A stretch of DNA of 64,000 bases from an uncultured Eubacteriaceae bacterium (GCA_903789635.1 CAIFEY010000001.1:1-64000), one strand, 5' to 3'; positions 8,610 to 19,870 are shown, counted from the stretch's first letter. Notes: generated from the letters alone by a model not told the origin. Translations and numbers: made by a program.

Positions 8610-8804
8610 TTATCTGATACTGGCGAATTGCGAGAATTGTACGGGATGAAGCGAATAATATGCAGTATACACGAGCGCGGGTAAGACAGGTTCACAGGTT
8701 CCGCCGGGGTGTGAGGATTCGCTCCGTATTGACGGCGTGCAGGCCGCTCGATGTGCTGTGTTTGGAGGCACGGGGCCGGCTGCGCGCGAACTGGGAGGGA
8801 GATT

Positions 8805-9605
8805 ATGAGATCAGAAATCGTATTGCTGAGACACGGAGTTACCGAGGGGAACCAAAAGCACTGGTTTTACGGATGGCTGGACCTGCCGCTTTCCGAGGAA
8901 GGCGAACAGGAGCTGAAGGAGCTCGGCGGACGCGGCGTTTACCCGGAGCTTCCGGGCGCGACGCAGGTGTTCACGACGGGGCTTAAGCGCACGGAGCAGA
9001 CGCTGCAGGCGGTCTACGGCGACCTTCCGCATAAGGAGATCAAGGAGCTGAAGGAATACCGCTTCGGAAAGTTCGAGGGCCACTCCTTCGACGAGCTGAA
9101 GGAGGATCCGGAGTTCATGAAGTGGGTGAACGACACCAGCTATGAGGCAAAGCTCGAGGGCGGCGACTCCAGGGGCAGCTTTACCCGCCGTGTGCTGACG
9201 GGCGCGGACATCCTGATGTCCAAGCACGAGTCCTTCTGCAGACGCACCGTTTCGCAGAAAAACGCGAAGAACGCGGTCGGCCCGAATGGCGCGGCGTCGT
9301 CGGCCAGAGAGGTCATGCCGGAAAAATACCTGGACATGCGCGCGCAGCTCCTCAAGCTCCCGAAGGACATGCCGGCAGAAAAAGAGGCGCCGATCCTCGA
9401 GGGACCGACGACTCTGGTGGTCTGCCACGGCGGCGTGATTTCTCAGCTGATGCGCTACTGGTTCGACCGCCCGAACGAGGAGATCTGGGAGTGGGTCCCG
9501 GCTCCTGGCGTCGGCTACATCGTGCACCTTGAGGACGGCGAGCCGGCTTCCTACGAGCTGTTCGGTGCGGCAAAGGACACGGTTCAGGGATCTTCCGAAA
9601 ATTAA
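8805..9605 (+). CDS. Histidine phosphatase, likely alpha-ribazole phosphatase (CobC-like)
   Basis: A phosphoglycerate-mutase-like phosphatase: the phospho-acceptor motif LLRHGVTEGN is at residues 6-15, and the second catalytic His lies in LVVCHGGVISQLMRYWF. The gene follows cobT, cobU and cobS, so removal of phosphate from alpha-ribazole phosphate or cobalamin phosphate is the likely job (CobC role). At 266 aa it is longer than the usual 200; an insertion around residues 143-190 accounts for the difference. ATG 8805 is chosen for its GGGAGGGA site. Assignment to CobC rests on context; other phosphomonoester substrates are possible. Confidence 0.75.
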   Translation: MRSEIVLLRHGVTEGNQKHWFYGWLDLPLSEEGEQELKELGGRGVYPELPGATQVFTTGLKRTEQTLQAVYGDLPHKEIKELKEYRFGKFEGHSFDELKEDPEFMKWVNDTSYEAKLEGGDSRGSFTRRVLTGADILMSKHESFCRRTVSQKNAKNAVGPNGAASSAREVMPEKYLDMRAQLLKLPKDMPAEKEAPILEGPTTLVVCHGGVISQLMRYWFDRPNEEIWEWVPAPGVGYIVHLEDGEPASYELFGAAKDTVQGSSEN

Positions 9606-9751
9606 CTGCCGGAATCCGGGCCTGAAAATAAACAGGATCTGATCTAACGGTGCCTGTCAGCAAACCGTGTTCGGAAACGGACAGCGCCTGCCGGCAGACC
9701 GGGTGGTATGAAGCCCCGGTGCGGCTTTTGTCCGAAGAGGAGGCAGAAGCG

Positions 9752-10747
9752 CTAGCGGCGCGGGATGTTCTCCTGGTCGTAGAGGCGGATCGAGATTTCC
9801 CCGGTCCGCAGCACCTTGCGGAGCCCGGCGTTCTCCCCGTCGAGGTATTCGACCAGGAGCCCGCCGTCGTCCTCGATGGACAGGGCCCTGGCCGGGATCT
9901 CGGAGCTGGAGCTGAGGGGATGGACAAAGATCTGCTCGCCCAGGATGAAGCACCTCCTGCGGTATTCCTCCAGGAATGTGCGGCTCTCCACGTCGTCCAT
10001 GATGCTGCAGACCTCGTTGATGATCTCAGCGGCGAGTGCGCTGCGGCTGAATGCGCCCGCGTGGTCGGCGAGCGAGCCGGCCTTGTGCGCGATATCTTCC
10101 GGGAAGCTGCCCGGGAAGCAGTTGATGCCGATCCCGAGGATCAGCTTGTCGATAACACCGTTTTCAATGTTCGTCTGCGCTTCCGTGAGGATGCCGCAGA
10201 CTTTTTTTCTATTGTAATAGAGATCGTTCACCCACTTGATGTCGACGTCGATCCCGACGACCTTCCGGATCGCGCGGCAGACCGCCACCGCCGCGGCCAT
10301 GGTGACAAAGGGTGAATGGGCAATGGAGAACTCCGGCTTCATGCCGAAGCTGATGTATACACCGGTTCCTCCCGGTGACTCGAACTTCCGTCCGAGGCGG
10401 CCGCGCCCGCCGGTCTGGCGGTTGGCGATGACGACGACCGGCCGTCCGGTCCATTCCGCCTCCTTGACCAGGTCGTTGGTCGACGTGACGACGTCCTCCA
10501 CGACGACGTCGATGTCCGCGGTGACGCCTCTCTCGACTTCTTCCTGCGAGAGGATGTCCGGGAGCGCCGTCAGGCAGTAGCCGGCCTTGGTCCGGCTCTC
10601 GATCGGGTAGCCCTCCTCCTTCAGATGGGAGACTGCCTTCCAGACCGCGTTTCGGGACACGCCGAGGCGGTCGGCGGCCTGCTGGCCGGAAACCGGCGTG
10701 CCGAGGTTTTCTTTCAATAAGGCAAGTAATTCTGTTTTCGTTGACAT
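9752..10747 (-). CDS. birA: Biotin operon repressor / biotin--[acetyl-CoA-carboxylase] ligase
   Basis: This bifunctional protein attaches biotin to carrier proteins and, through an N-terminal winged helix (residues 1-60, GVSRNAVWKAVSHLKEEGYPI), can repress biotin genes. The ligase core has TSTNDL, the biotinyl-AMP loop GRGRLGRKFESP, KWVNDLYY and GIGINCF. The C-terminal SH3-like domain is present. The length (331 aa) is normal. Two adjacent ATGs are possible; the second (10747) is better spaced from the GAGGAAG site. No biotin synthesis genes are in the window. It is divergent from the CNNM gene. Confidence 0.95.
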   Translation of the reverse strand: MSTKTELLALLKENLGTPVSGQQAADRLGVSRNAVWKAVSHLKEEGYPIESRTKAGYCLTALPDILSQEEVERGVTADIDVVVEDVVTSTNDLVKEAEWTGRPVVVIANRQTGGRGRLGRKFESPGGTGVYISFGMKPEFSIAHSPFVTMAAAVAVCRAIRKVVGIDVDIKWVNDLYYNRKKVCGILTEAQTNIENGVIDKLILGIGINCFPGSFPEDIAHKAGSLADHAGAFSRSALAAEIINEVCSIMDDVESRTFLEEYRRRCFILGEQIFVHPLSSSSEIPARALSIEDDGGLLVEYLDGENAGLRKVLRTGEISIRLYDQENIPRR

Positions 10748-10970
10748 CATTCTTCCTCTTTCTTTCCTAGTACTATACCCCTAAGTATAGCACGCGGGGC
10801 GGCGGGGCGGTGAGAAAACCGCATGATCTCAATTGGTTTGGAACTTGTAGAGTTTTTGAAGAACAGGATTTTTTCTTTTATTTCCATGCGGGGTATGATA
10901 GTATAACTGGATGATGGCTTCTTTTTGCTAATTAGAGTAGAAGCGATCTTTTTAGGGAGGGAAAGAGAGT

Positions 10971-12242
10971 ATGGAATCCCATCAAGCGGGAATATATATT
11001 GCAGCAATAGTCGTGCTGGTACTGATGTCGGCGTGTTTTTCCGCCGCGGAGACGGCGTTCACCTCAGCCAATAAAATCAGGCTGAAGAACCTGGCGACGG
11101 CCGGTGACAAGCGGGCGGAGCGCGCGTTGAAACTGATCAACCGCTATGACGACCTGCTGTCGACGATTCTGGTCGGAAACAACATCGCGAACATCACCAA
11201 CACCGCGATCGCGACGGTGTTCTTTGTGGCTGTATTCGGCGCGTACGGAGCGACGATTTCGACCGTCGTCATGACGATCGTCGTCCTCATCTTCGGCGAG
11301 GTCACGCCTAAGACGCTGGCCAAGGAGTTTCCGGAATCGCTGTCGATGTTCTTCGCATCGCTGTTTCACGCGCTGGTGCTGATCTTCACGCCGGTCAACT
11401 GGCTGTTCCGGGAATGGAAGAAGCTGCTGCTGCACCTGATCAACGGTGAGGCAGACCGCGGAATCACGGAAGACGAGCTGCTGACCATCGTGGAAGAGGC
11501 GGAGACGGAGGGAAGCCTCCAGTCCGACCAGAGCGAGCTGATTCAGAACGCGATCGAGTTCAACGAGCTGGAAGCGTGGGACGTGCTGACGCCGCGCGTG
11601 GATATCGAGGCACTCGACGTGGAGATGACCGAAGACGAGGTCAGCGACATGTTCCTGAAGACCGGTTTTTCCCGGCTTCCGGTATATGAGGACGACCTGG
11701 ATAAGATCCTGGGTGTGCTCAGCCAGAAGGACTTCCACAACTACATTTATCACAAGCCTAAGACGATATCGGATTACATCAAGCCTGTCGTTTTCGTAGC
11801 GGGCTCGATCAAGGCATTTTCCCTGCTGCAGCGCATGCAGCACGATAAGAGCCAGATTGCGATCGTCGTCGATGAATATGGAGGCACGACCGGCCTCGTG
11901 ACGATGGAAGACATCATCGAGGAGCTGGTCGGCGAGATATACGATGAGCATGAGGATGTCGGAGCCAGAGACATTACGCCGCTGCAGGACGGGAGTTACC
12001 GCGTCCTGGGGCTTGCGAACGTCGAGAAGGTCTTCGACTATTTTGGTGAAGATATTGACTTCGACGAGACCACGGTGAACGGATGGGTAGTCCGCCAGAT
12101 TGACCGGCTGCCTAAGACGGGAGACACGTTCTCGTACGATACCAATAAACAGATATTTACCGGAAGGGTTACCAAGGCGGACAGTCGAAAGTCGATCGAG
12201 ATCAACCTGCGCGTGACCAAGAAACCGGATGAAATGGATTAG
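10971..12242 (+). CDS. CNNM/CorC-family membrane protein with CBS pair
   Basis: The order is an N-terminal CNNM (DUF21) domain with about four membrane segments and the conserved [19 protein letters not shown], then a tandem CBS domain (residues 205-325; [29 protein letters not shown]), then a C-terminal CorC/HlyC domain. At 423 aa it matches the family. Related proteins are linked to magnesium or cobalt efflux; some are annotated as hemolysins without good evidence. ATG 10971 follows an AGGGAGG site. The gene lies 20 bp before secA and may be co-transcribed with it. Confidence 0.9.
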   Translation: MESHQAGIYIAAIVVLVLMSACFSAAETAFTSANKIRLKNLATAGDKRAERALKLINRYDDLLSTILVGNNIANITNTAIATVFFVAVFGAYGATISTVVMTIVVLIFGEVTPKTLAKEFPESLSMFFASLFHALVLIFTPVNWLFREWKKLLLHLINGEADRGITEDELLTIVEEAETEGSLQSDQSELIQNAIEFNELEAWDVLTPRVDIEALDVEMTEDEVSDMFLKTGFSRLPVYEDDLDKILGVLSQKDFHNYIYHKPKTISDYIKPVVFVAGSIKAFSLLQRMQHDKSQIAIVVDEYGGTTGLVTMEDIIEELVGEIYDEHEDVGARDITPLQDGSYRVLGLANVEKVFDYFGEDIDFDETTVNGWVVRQIDRLPKTGDTFSYDTNKQIFTGRVTKADSRKSIEINLRVTKKPDEMD

Positions 12243-12262
12243 AAAAGGAGGACTCACCCAGA

Positions 12263-15043
12263 ATGAGTTTAATGGAGAAAATTTTCGGTGACCTGAATAA
12301 GAAGGAAATCCGAAAGATCGAGAAGATTGCGGCAAAGGTAGAAGCCTACGATGAGGAGATCTCAGCGCTGTCTGATGACGAGCTGAAGGCCAAGACGCCA
12401 TATTTCAAGGAGCGTCTTAAGAACGGAGAGACGCTGGACGACATCCTGCCGGAGGCGTTCGCCGTTGCCCGTGAGGGAGCATTCCGAAGCGTCGGAATGA
12501 AGCTGTTCCATGTACAGATCATCGGAGGAATCGTCCTGCACCAGGGAAGAATCGCCGAGATGAAGACCGGAGAAGGAAAGACCCTGGTCGCGACCCTGCC
12601 GGTTTACCTGAACGCGCTGGAAGGAAAGGGCGTCCACGTCGTCACCGTCAATGACTACCTGGCCAAGCGAGACTCGGAGTGGATGGGAAAGGTATACACC
12701 TTCCTGGGACTCTCCGTCGGCTGCGTCATCCACGGAATCACCGAGGAGCAGAGAAAAGCCGCGTACCGTGCGGATGTCACATACGGAACGAACAACGAGT
12801 TCGGTTTCGATTACCTGAGAGACAACATGGTGACCTACCAGGAAGAGCTGACCCAGCGTGAGCTCCACTATGCGATCGTCGACGAGGTCGACTCCATCCT
12901 GATCGATGAGGCGAGAACACCGCTGATCATTTCCGGAGAAGGCACCAAGTCCACCGACCTCTACCGCCAGGCGGACAACTTCGCCAAGACACTGACGGAG
13001 AAGGAAGACTTCGAAATCGAGGAGAAAGACAACCAGATCGGCCTGACCGATGCCGGTGTTGCCAAGGCTGAGGAATTCTTCTCCCTGGACAACTTCGCCG
13101 ATCCTGAGAACATGGAGATCAACCACAACGTCCAGGAGGCCCTCCGTGCCCAGTACATGATGAAGAGGGACAAGGACTACATCGTCAAGGACGGAGAGAT
13201 CGTCATCGTCGATGAGTTCACCGGACGTCTGATGTACGGACGCCGTTACAGCAACGGCCTGCACCAGGCGATCGAGGCCAAGGAGCACGTCCTGGTCCGT
13301 TCCGAGTCCAAGACTCTGGCGACGATCACCCTGCAGAACTACTTCAGAATGTACGACAAGCTCTCCGGAATGACCGGTACCGCGAAGACCGAGGAAGACG
13401 AGTTCCGTGACATCTACAACATGGACGTCGTCGTCATCCCGACCAACAAGCCGATCGTCCGTAAGGACCTGCAGGATTCCATCTATCAGACGGAAAACGG
13501 TAAATACAAGGCGATTGCGAACCGCGTAGAGGAAGTGCATAAGACCGGACAGCCGGTCCTGGTCGGTACGATTTCCATCGAGAAGTCCGAGCTGATCAGC
13601 GATCTGCTGAATAAGAAGGGCATCGAGCACAACGTGCTGAACGCGAAGCAGCACGAGCGCGAGGCGGAGATCGTCGCACAGGCAGGACGCAAGGGTGCCG
13701 TCACGATCGCGACCAACATGGCCGGACGTGGTACCGATATCCTGCTCGGAGGAAACCCGGACTTCGACGCCCGCAAGGAGATGCGCAAGAACGGATATAC
13801 CGACGAACAGATTAACTTTGCCACAGGATTCGCCAAGTCTGACGACCCTGAGCTGATCAAGGGAAGAGACGCCTACAACGAGTACCACCAGAAGTTCAAG
13901 GAAGAGCATGATAAGGAGCACGACGAGGTCGTAGAACTAGGCGGACTCTGCATCATCGGTACGGAGCGTCACGAGTCCAGACGTATCGACAACCAGCTGC
14001 GAGGCCGTGCCGGACGTCAGGGAGACCCTGGTACGACACAGTTCTTCATTTCCCTGCAGGACGACCTGATGCGTCTGTTCGGCGGCGAGCGCATGCAGAA
14101 GTTCGTCGATAAGATGGGACTGGAGGAGGATGAGCCGATCGAGGCAGGCATGCTGACCAAGTCCATCGAGAGCGCGCAGAAGAAGGTCGAGGGCAGGAAC
14201 TTCGGAATTCGTAAGTACGTCCTCCAGTACGACAACGTCATGAACAAGCAGAGAGAGATCATCTACAGCGAGCGCAGAAGAGTTCTGTTCGGTGAGGATC
14301 TCCGTGAATATATCATGGGCATGGCCCACACCCTGATCGACAACGCCGTAGAGCAGGCGGTCGTCGCGTCCAAGTACCCGGAGGAATGGGACTTTGAGGC
14401 GATGAACAAGGCGCTGCGCCGCATCACGCCGCTGTACGTTCCTAAGGAGGAGTACTCCACGGACGAACTCGTCGTGATGACCGAGGATTCCCTGAAGGAA
14501 GACCTGTACGACGATTTCGAGAAGCTTTACGAGAAGAAGGAAGAGGAGATCGGCAGGGAGCGTATGCGTGAAGTCGAGCGCATGATCCTGCTCCGTGTCG
14601 TAGACAACCTCTGGATGGACCACATCGACGCGATGGATCAGCTGCGTGAAGGTATCGGACTGCGTGCCCTGGGCCAGCAGGACCCGGTTGCTGCTTACGC
14701 CAAGGAAGGCTTTGACATGTTCGACGCCATGATCGGCGAGATCACGGCAGAGACCGTCACTTACTGCTACAGCGTCACGCTTGAGACACAGTCAGAGCGT
14801 CACGCCGTCGTGGAAATCAGCAGCGAGCGCAAGGACGAGTACGTCGACGACCGTTCCGACCTGCAGGGAGCGCCGGAAGAAGGCTACGAGGTTCCGGACA
14901 GGGACGAGAAGCCGGTCACGTATAAGAGAGAGCGTCCGAAGGTCGGAAGAAACGATCCGTGCCCGTGCGGAAGCGGGAAGAAATACAAGAACTGCTGCAT
15001 GAAGAAGGATCTCGAGGAAGAGAGGAGGAACGGCCATGCTTAA
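12263..15043 (+). CDS. secA: Preprotein translocase ATPase SecA
   Basis: SecA drives secretory proteins through SecYEG by ATP hydrolysis. Walker A MKTGEGKT is at residues 100-107, the DEAD-like motif is [13 protein letters not shown], followed by the preprotein cross-linking domain, NBD2 ([10 protein letters not shown]), the helical scaffold and a C-terminal zinc-binding tail with [17 protein letters not shown]. At 926 aa it is full length. The codon use is that of a highly expressed gene. A GGAGG site lies upstream. The last eight bases overlap the start of prfB. Confidence 0.98.
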   Translation: MSLMEKIFGDLNKKEIRKIEKIAAKVEAYDEEISALSDDELKAKTPYFKERLKNGETLDDILPEAFAVAREGAFRSVGMKLFHVQIIGGIVLHQGRIAEMKTGEGKTLVATLPVYLNALEGKGVHVVTVNDYLAKRDSEWMGKVYTFLGLSVGCVIHGITEEQRKAAYRADVTYGTNNEFGFDYLRDNMVTYQEELTQRELHYAIVDEVDSILIDEARTPLIISGEGTKSTDLYRQADNFAKTLTEKEDFEIEEKDNQIGLTDAGVAKAEEFFSLDNFADPENMEINHNVQEALRAQYMMKRDKDYIVKDGEIVIVDEFTGRLMYGRRYSNGLHQAIEAKEHVLVRSESKTLATITLQNYFRMYDKLSGMTGTAKTEEDEFRDIYNMDVVVIPTNKPIVRKDLQDSIYQTENGKYKAIANRVEEVHKTGQPVLVGTISIEKSELISDLLNKKGIEHNVLNAKQHEREAEIVAQAGRKGAVTIATNMAGRGTDILLGGNPDFDARKEMRKNGYTDEQINFATGFAKSDDPELIKGRDAYNEYHQKFKEEHDKEHDEVVELGGLCIIGTERHESRRIDNQLRGRAGRQGDPGTTQFFISLQDDLMRLFGGERMQKFVDKMGLEEDEPIEAGMLTKSIESAQKKVEGRNFGIRKYVLQYDNVMNKQREIIYSERRRVLFGEDLREYIMGMAHTLIDNAVEQAVVASKYPEEWDFEAMNKALRRITPLYVPKEEYSTDELVVMTEDSLKEDLYDDFEKLYEKKEEEIGRERMREVERMILLRVVDNLWMDHIDAMDQLREGIGLRALGQQDPVAAYAKEGFDMFDAMIGEITAETVTYCYSVTLETQSERHAVVEISSERKDEYVDDRSDLQGAPEEGYEVPDRDEKPVTYKRERPKVGRNDPCPCGSGKKYKNCCMKKDLEEERRNGHA

Positions 15044-16137
15044 GTTGGAGCCTGTAAAGCAGGAACTCCCGGACCTTAGGGCCGGACTTTTAGAGGTAGG
15101 TGAGTCCCTTTGACCTGGCTGGTCTGAAGAGGGAATCTAAGAAACTGACAGAACAGACACTGGAGCTGGACTTCTGGGATGACACGGAACGAGCGCAGAA
15201 GGTGATCAAGGATAAGACGGCGATCGACAAGAAGATCGAGCAGTACGAGAATTTGGAGCAGGAGCTCTCGGAAATGGACGAGTATATCGCCCTGGCCGAG
15301 GAGATGGAAGACGAGGAGGAGGCAAATGAGATCCTCCGAGCCTTCCGCAGGGTGAAGAAGGATTTTGCCGCATTCCGGAGGGAGACTCTCCTGAACGGAA
15401 AGTTCGACCACAACAGCGCCATCGTGACGATTCACGCGGGTGCGGGCGGCGTGGACGCGCAGGACTGGGCAGAGATGCTGCTGCGTATGTACACACGCTG
15501 GGCATCGTCCAAGGGCTTCCAGATTCAGGTCGTCGACCTTCAGAGCGACACGGAGGCCGGCATCAAGGGCGCGACGTTCTTTGTCAACGGCGAGAACGCC
15601 TACGGCCTGCTGAAGCACGAGAAGGGCGTCCACCGTCTCGTCCGCATCTCGCCGTTCAACACGGCGGGAAAGCGCCAGACCTCGTTCGCTTCGCTGGAGG
15701 TCACGCCGCAGATCGACGACGATCTCTCCGTAGAGATCCGTCCGGAAGACCTGCGCATCGACACGTACCGCGCGAGCGGCGCCGGCGGTCAGCACGTCAA
15801 TAAGACGGACTCCGCCATCCGAATCACGCATCTGCCGACGCACATCGTCGTCACCTGCCAGAACGAGCGAAGCCAGCACCAGAATAAAGAAGTCGCGATG
15901 AAGATCCTGTACGCCAAGCTCATGGAGCTGAAGGAGCAGGAGCATAAGGAAACCCTGAAAGAACTGCAGGGAGACTTCTCCCAGATTGCCTGGGGATCAC
16001 AGATCCGCTCTTACATCTTTCAGCCGTACACCCTGGTGAAGGATCACCGGACCGGGGCAGAAACCGGAAACGTGAACGCCGTCATGGACGGTGACATCGA
16101 CGATTTCATCAACGAGGAGCTGAAACAGCTGCAGTAG
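15036..16137 (+). CDS. prfB: Peptide chain release factor 2, needs a programmed +1 frameshift
   Basis: RF2 terminates translation at UGA and UAA. ATG 15036 has an AGAGGAGG site inside the end of secA and opens 25 codons ending in CTT TGA (TGA 15111-15113). A shift of +1 at CTT-T reads GAC from 15112 and continues in frame to 16137, giving 366 aa, the usual RF2 length. An SD-like AGGTGAG ends three bases before CTT, the standard spacing of the RF2 frameshift stimulator. The recognition motif SPF (VRISPFN) and catalytic GGQ ([13 protein letters not shown]) are present. The feature spans both frames. Confidence 0.95.
15097..15114 (+). promoter_or_regulatory. prfB +1 frameshift site
   Basis: An SD-like AGGTGAG (15098-15104), three spacer bases, then CTT TGA C (15108-15114). 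This is the autoregulatory arrangement of RF2: when RF2 is scarce the UGA is read slowly and the ribosome slips forward. Confidence 0.9.
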
Positions 16138-16152
16138 CGGCGGGTGTGATTT

Positions 16153-19100
16153 ATGTTGAATATCTATTTTGGCAGAGAATGCCTGGACAAAGAAAAATTC
16201 ATGTACAACAGGATCCGGGAGCAGGGGTACAGCCCTGCCCGCCGGGTCCTTATTCTCGTTCCGGACCAGTACACGCTGGAGGCAGAACGGCAGGCGATGC
16301 ACTTCCTGCAGACGGACGTCCTGCTCGGTCTGGACATCTACAGCGTCTCCCATCTCGGGCATACCGTCATGAAGGAGACCGGGTGGGATCGGCTGCCGTT
16401 CGTCGATAAATACGGCCGGCAGATGCTGCTCACCAAGATCATGGCGGACATCGGGGATGACCTGGAGGTGTTCCGCGCGGGCAGAAACCGCAGCTCGTTC
16501 ATCGAGATGGCGAACAACCTGATCTCCCAGATGAAGCAGTACGGCGTCACGGCCGAGGCGCTGAAGCTGCTCGTGCAGAACATCGAGGCGCGGGAGGGGG
16601 AGACGCTCCTGCCGCAGAAGTTAAATGACCTGATCAAGATCTACGAGGCATACCAGGAGGCCATCGCCGGCAAATATACGGATTCAGAAGATTATGTCGG
16701 ATTGTACGCGAAGCAGATGAGCAGCGCGCGGCTGATCCGTGGGGCCAGGGTCTGGGTGTACGGCTTCGACAGCTTTGCGCCTAAGACGCTGGAGGTCCTG
16801 CAGGGGATCATGCAGGCGGCGGAGTCGGTGAACGTCGTTCTGACAAAAGATGAACAGTGCAGGGACGAGGACCTGTTTTCGCTGACCCAGACGGTGCAGA
16901 CGAACATGATCAAGGCCGCCCAGGAGGTCGGCTGCCCGGTCGGCGAGGTCGCGAGGATCCCGGGCGAGATCGGCGGAGTGTCCCTGAGACGGGAGAAAAA
17001 ACACCCGGATCTCGAGTACCTGGAGCAGGAGCTCTACGTGCCGGTCCCGAGGCCTTACCGCGGAAAGCCGGAGGGCGTCATGCTCACGGAGGCCGCGAAC
17101 CCGCACAACGAGGCGGAATCCGCGGCGGCATTCATCCTGCACCTGCTCAGGGACTGCGGATACCGGTACCGTGATATCGCGGTCGTCTGCAACGATTCCG
17201 CAAGGGCCGAGGCTGCAGGTCGCGTGTTCGAGGAGTACGGGCTCCCGCTGTTCATGGATGTGAAGCGCAGCATTCTGGATTCCCCGGCGGCCGTGTGTGT
17301 TTTGGCGATGCTGAACGCGGTCGAGAAGCGGTGGAACACCAGGGAGATCCTGCGCGCGCTGAAGTCCGGCCTGTCCGACCTCACGAGCGACGAGATCGAG
17401 ATGCTCGAGAATTACGTGCTGAAGTACAGGGTCCGCGGGAGCATGTGGAAGCGCCCGTTCCAGAAGGGCGAGGCCGAGTACGGGAAGGCCGGGCTGGCGA
17501 ACCTGGACGAGCTGCGCGCGCGCGTGGACGACATTTTCTCCGGCCTGGAGAAGATCTACCGCGGCAGACGGGGCGAGACCAGGACGAACGAGGAGTTTAT
17601 CCGCGATTTCTACGGTTTTTTGACAAAGAATATGGACTTCGAGACGCGGCTGGACCGGCTGATGCAGCTGCAGGCGGACAGCGGGCTGCAGACGGCGGCG
17701 GACGAGACGGCGCAGGTGTGGAGCATGATGATCGGGCTCTTCGACCAGATCGATGCGCTGATCGGCGACCAGCCGTTCGACGGCGAGTCGTTCATCGAGC
17801 TGCTCACAGCAGGGCTGAAACAGGTGGAAATCGGTGTTTTGCCGTCCACGGTGGATGACCTGGTCATGGGTACCATGCAGAGGACGAGGAACGCGTCTGT
17901 GCGCGCTCTGGTTGTCCTGGGCGCCAATGAGGGCGTGCTGCCGCAGGGGCCGCCGAATGACGGGCTGTTCGGCATCGACGAAATCGAGAAGCTGGCTGAT
18001 TTAGGCGAGGAGATCTGCAAGGCGGACAGCGTCCGCGTGCAGGAGGAGCGGCTCGCGATCTACCGGAACTTCAGCGCACCGACGGACGTTCTCTGGATCA
18101 GCTGGGCGAACGCGGACTCGGAGGGCGCGCAGAGCCGCGCGTCCGAGCTGGTCGAGGTCCTGCAGGAGCACTTCCCGGACCTGAAGGTCAGCAGGGACAT
18201 CCTGAACCGCGGCACGGACGAGCCGGAGGTCGCCGGCCGTCTGAGCACGCTGCGCCACCTGACGGAGAAGCTGAACGCCTCGTACCGGAAGGGCGCGCCG
18301 CTCAGCCCAATGTGGGCGGCGGTAGGCGGCTGGTACCGGAAGAACATGCCGGCTGAGGCTGAGCGCATCGAAGACGGTCTGCACTTCCAGAACCGCCCGC
18401 CGAATCTGAATCCTAAGTATACGGATCTGCTGTTCCGCAGGAGGGAGAGGCAGAACGTCCTCTCGCTGAGCGCGTCGCGCCTGGAGCGGTTCTCGCAGTG
18501 CCCGTTCTCCTATTACGTTCAGTACGGCCTGATGCCGGAGGAGCGCCGCGTGTTCGAGGCGGGCGGCCGTGAGATCGGCGACATGTACCACCGCTGCATC
18601 ATGGACGTCAGCGCGGAGCTGAGCCGCCGCGGCATCTGGGAGAGCGCGACGGAAGATGACTGCAGGAACCTGGTCGAGGAGGCGATCCGGCGCGAGTCGG
18701 AGACTTACCGCGAGGGGCTGTTCTACTTCAGCGGGCGTGAGCGTTACCGCTCCTCCCGCATGCAGGAGGCCTGCATCGACACGGTGCGCGCGCTCGTCGA
18801 GCACGTCCGTCAGGGGGCGGTCAAAGGCAGCCAGTTCGAGGTCCGGTTCGGAGTGGGTGCGGAGATCCCGCCGATCGAGGTAACGCTGGACGACGGCACC
18901 GTCGTGCTGATCGAGGGACAGATCGACCGCCTGGACGTCCTGCAGAACGACCGCATCAAGATCATCGACTACAAGTCGAGCGACCACAAGCTGGACGTCG
19001 AGGATATCCGCGCGGGATACCGACTGCAGCTCATGGTCTACATGCAGGCCGCAGAGTCCGCGGAGACGACGGAGACAGAGAAGAGGAAGCCTGCGGGCGT

Positions 19101-19557
19101 GTTCTACTTCCATATCCAGGAGCCGCGCGTCGACGCGGACGGGTACTCCGTTACGGAGGACTCCGGCGAGGCTGCGGAGGCGCTCGAGGAGCAGATCCGA
19201 AAGGAAGTGCAGAGCAAGTTCCGCCTGAACGGACTGCTGCTGGACGACCCGGAGACGGTCAGGGAGGTCGCAGGAGAACTCGGCGTGTCAGAGGCATCCT
19301 CCGTTGTGAGCCTGAAGAAGCTGAAGAGCGGCGACTTCGGAAAGAACGACATCCTGATCTCGGAATCCGACTTTGAGAAGCTTCAGGAGGACGTCGCCGC
19401 CAAGGTCACCGAGCTCATCACCGAGATGCACCGCGGCGCGATCGATATCCGCCCGATGAAGAGGGGTGACGATACCGCATGCAGATACTGCGAATTTAAG
19501 AGTATCTGCAGGTTTGACCCGGCCTTTAAGGGGAATAAATATAATACTATCCGGTAA
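16153..19557 (+). CDS. addB: ATP-dependent helicase/deoxyribonuclease subunit B
   Basis: AddB is the nuclease-bearing partner of AddA in the AddAB complex that resects double-strand breaks. The N-terminal helicase-like domain lacks an intact Walker A in the usual place. The C-terminal PD-(D/E)XK nuclease has IEGQIDRLD and KIIDYKSSD. The iron-sulfur cysteines are visible as FSQCPFSYY and a terminal CRYCEFKSIC cluster. At 1134 aa it is full length. The ribosome site is weak (GGCGGGTG), and the start lies 15 bp after prfB. The partner gene addA, normally next to it, is absent here. Confidence 0.92.
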   Translation: MLNIYFGRECLDKEKFMYNRIREQGYSPARRVLILVPDQYTLEAERQAMHFLQTDVLLGLDIYSVSHLGHTVMKETGWDRLPFVDKYGRQMLLTKIMADIGDDLEVFRAGRNRSSFIEMANNLISQMKQYGVTAEALKLLVQNIEAREGETLLPQKLNDLIKIYEAYQEAIAGKYTDSEDYVGLYAKQMSSARLIRGARVWVYGFDSFAPKTLEVLQGIMQAAESVNVVLTKDEQCRDEDLFSLTQTVQTNMIKAAQEVGCPVGEVARIPGEIGGVSLRREKKHPDLEYLEQELYVPVPRPYRGKPEGVMLTEAANPHNEAESAAAFILHLLRDCGYRYRDIAVVCNDSARAEAAGRVFEEYGLPLFMDVKRSILDSPAAVCVLAMLNAVEKRWNTREILRALKSGLSDLTSDEIEMLENYVLKYRVRGSMWKRPFQKGEAEYGKAGLANLDELRARVDDIFSGLEKIYRGRRGETRTNEEFIRDFYGFLTKNMDFETRLDRLMQLQADSGLQTAADETAQVWSMMIGLFDQIDALIGDQPFDGESFIELLTAGLKQVEIGVLPSTVDDLVMGTMQRTRNASVRALVVLGANEGVLPQGPPNDGLFGIDEIEKLADLGEEICKADSVRVQEERLAIYRNFSAPTDVLWISWANADSEGAQSRASELVEVLQEHFPDLKVSRDILNRGTDEPEVAGRLSTLRHLTEKLNASYRKGAPLSPMWAAVGGWYRKNMPAEAERIEDGLHFQNRPPNLNPKYTDLLFRRRERQNVLSLSASRLERFSQCPFSYYVQYGLMPEERRVFEAGGREIGDMYHRCIMDVSAELSRRGIWESATEDDCRNLVEEAIRRESETYREGLFYFSGRERYRSSRMQEACIDTVRALVEHVRQGAVKGSQFEVRFGVGAEIPPIEVTLDDGTVVLIEGQIDRLDVLQNDRIKIIDYKSSDHKLDVEDIRAGYRLQLMVYMQAAESAETTETEKRKPAGVFYFHIQEPRVDADGYSVTEDSGEAAEALEEQIRKEVQSKFRLNGLLLDDPETVREVAGELGVSEASSVVSLKKLKSGDFGKNDILISESDFEKLQEDVAAKVTELITEMHRGAIDIRPMKRGDDTACRYCEFKSICRFDPAFKGNKYNTIR

Positions 19558-19674
19558 CCTGTCATTCAGGACACCGTATATGTTCATTGTAAAAACGACG
19601 TTATCGAGTAAACAAGTTATCAAGACTAACTAAAATCCGGCTTTTACAGCCGGAAGACCTCCGAATGCAGGGAG

Positions 19675-19711
19675 CCCCGCAGTGTGATGCAGCACTGCGG
19701 GGTCCTTCGTC
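19675..19711 (+). terminator. Hairpin after addB
   Basis: CCCCGCAGTG (19675-19684) pairs perfectly with CACTGCGGGG (19693-19702) and is followed by TCCTTCGT. A smaller CCGGC hairpin lies just upstream (about 19637-19653). The T tract is weak, but the stem is strong. Confidence 0.65.
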
Positions 19712-19739
19712 TGATGAGCGGAAATCCTAAATTTCCCCG

Positions 19740-19769
19740 TTGACGTTTTCCACGGCGATGTGATATAAT
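19740..19769 (+). promoter_or_regulatory. Promoter of tRNA-Thr
   Basis: TTGACG (19740-19745), an 18-bp spacer and TATAAT (19764-19769), 19 bp before the mature tRNA. Confidence 0.85.
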
Positions 19770-19788
19770 TCATTTTGTCGCGTGAGGT

Positions 19789-19864
19789 GCTTCCGTGGCT
19801 CAGTTGGTAGAGCAGCACATTCGTAACGTGCAGGTCGCCGGTTCGAGTCCGGCCGGGAGCTCCA
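19789..19864 (+). tRNA. tRNA-Thr (anticodon CGT)
   Basis: A 76-nt cloverleaf. The acceptor GCTTCCG pairs with CGGGAGC (one T-G pair). The D arm is GCTC/GAGC, the anticodon loop is TTCGTAA with anticodon CGT, the T arm contains GGTTCGAGTCC, and the 3' CCA is encoded. The pair nearest the anticodon loop is an A-C mismatch. Confidence 0.9.
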
Positions 19865-19870
19865 TAGACG

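Noticed and set aside
12362..13921. 519-codon leftward frame inside secA
   Set aside because: A shadow of the highly biased secA codons, with unnatural Leu/Val/Asp composition and no start signals.
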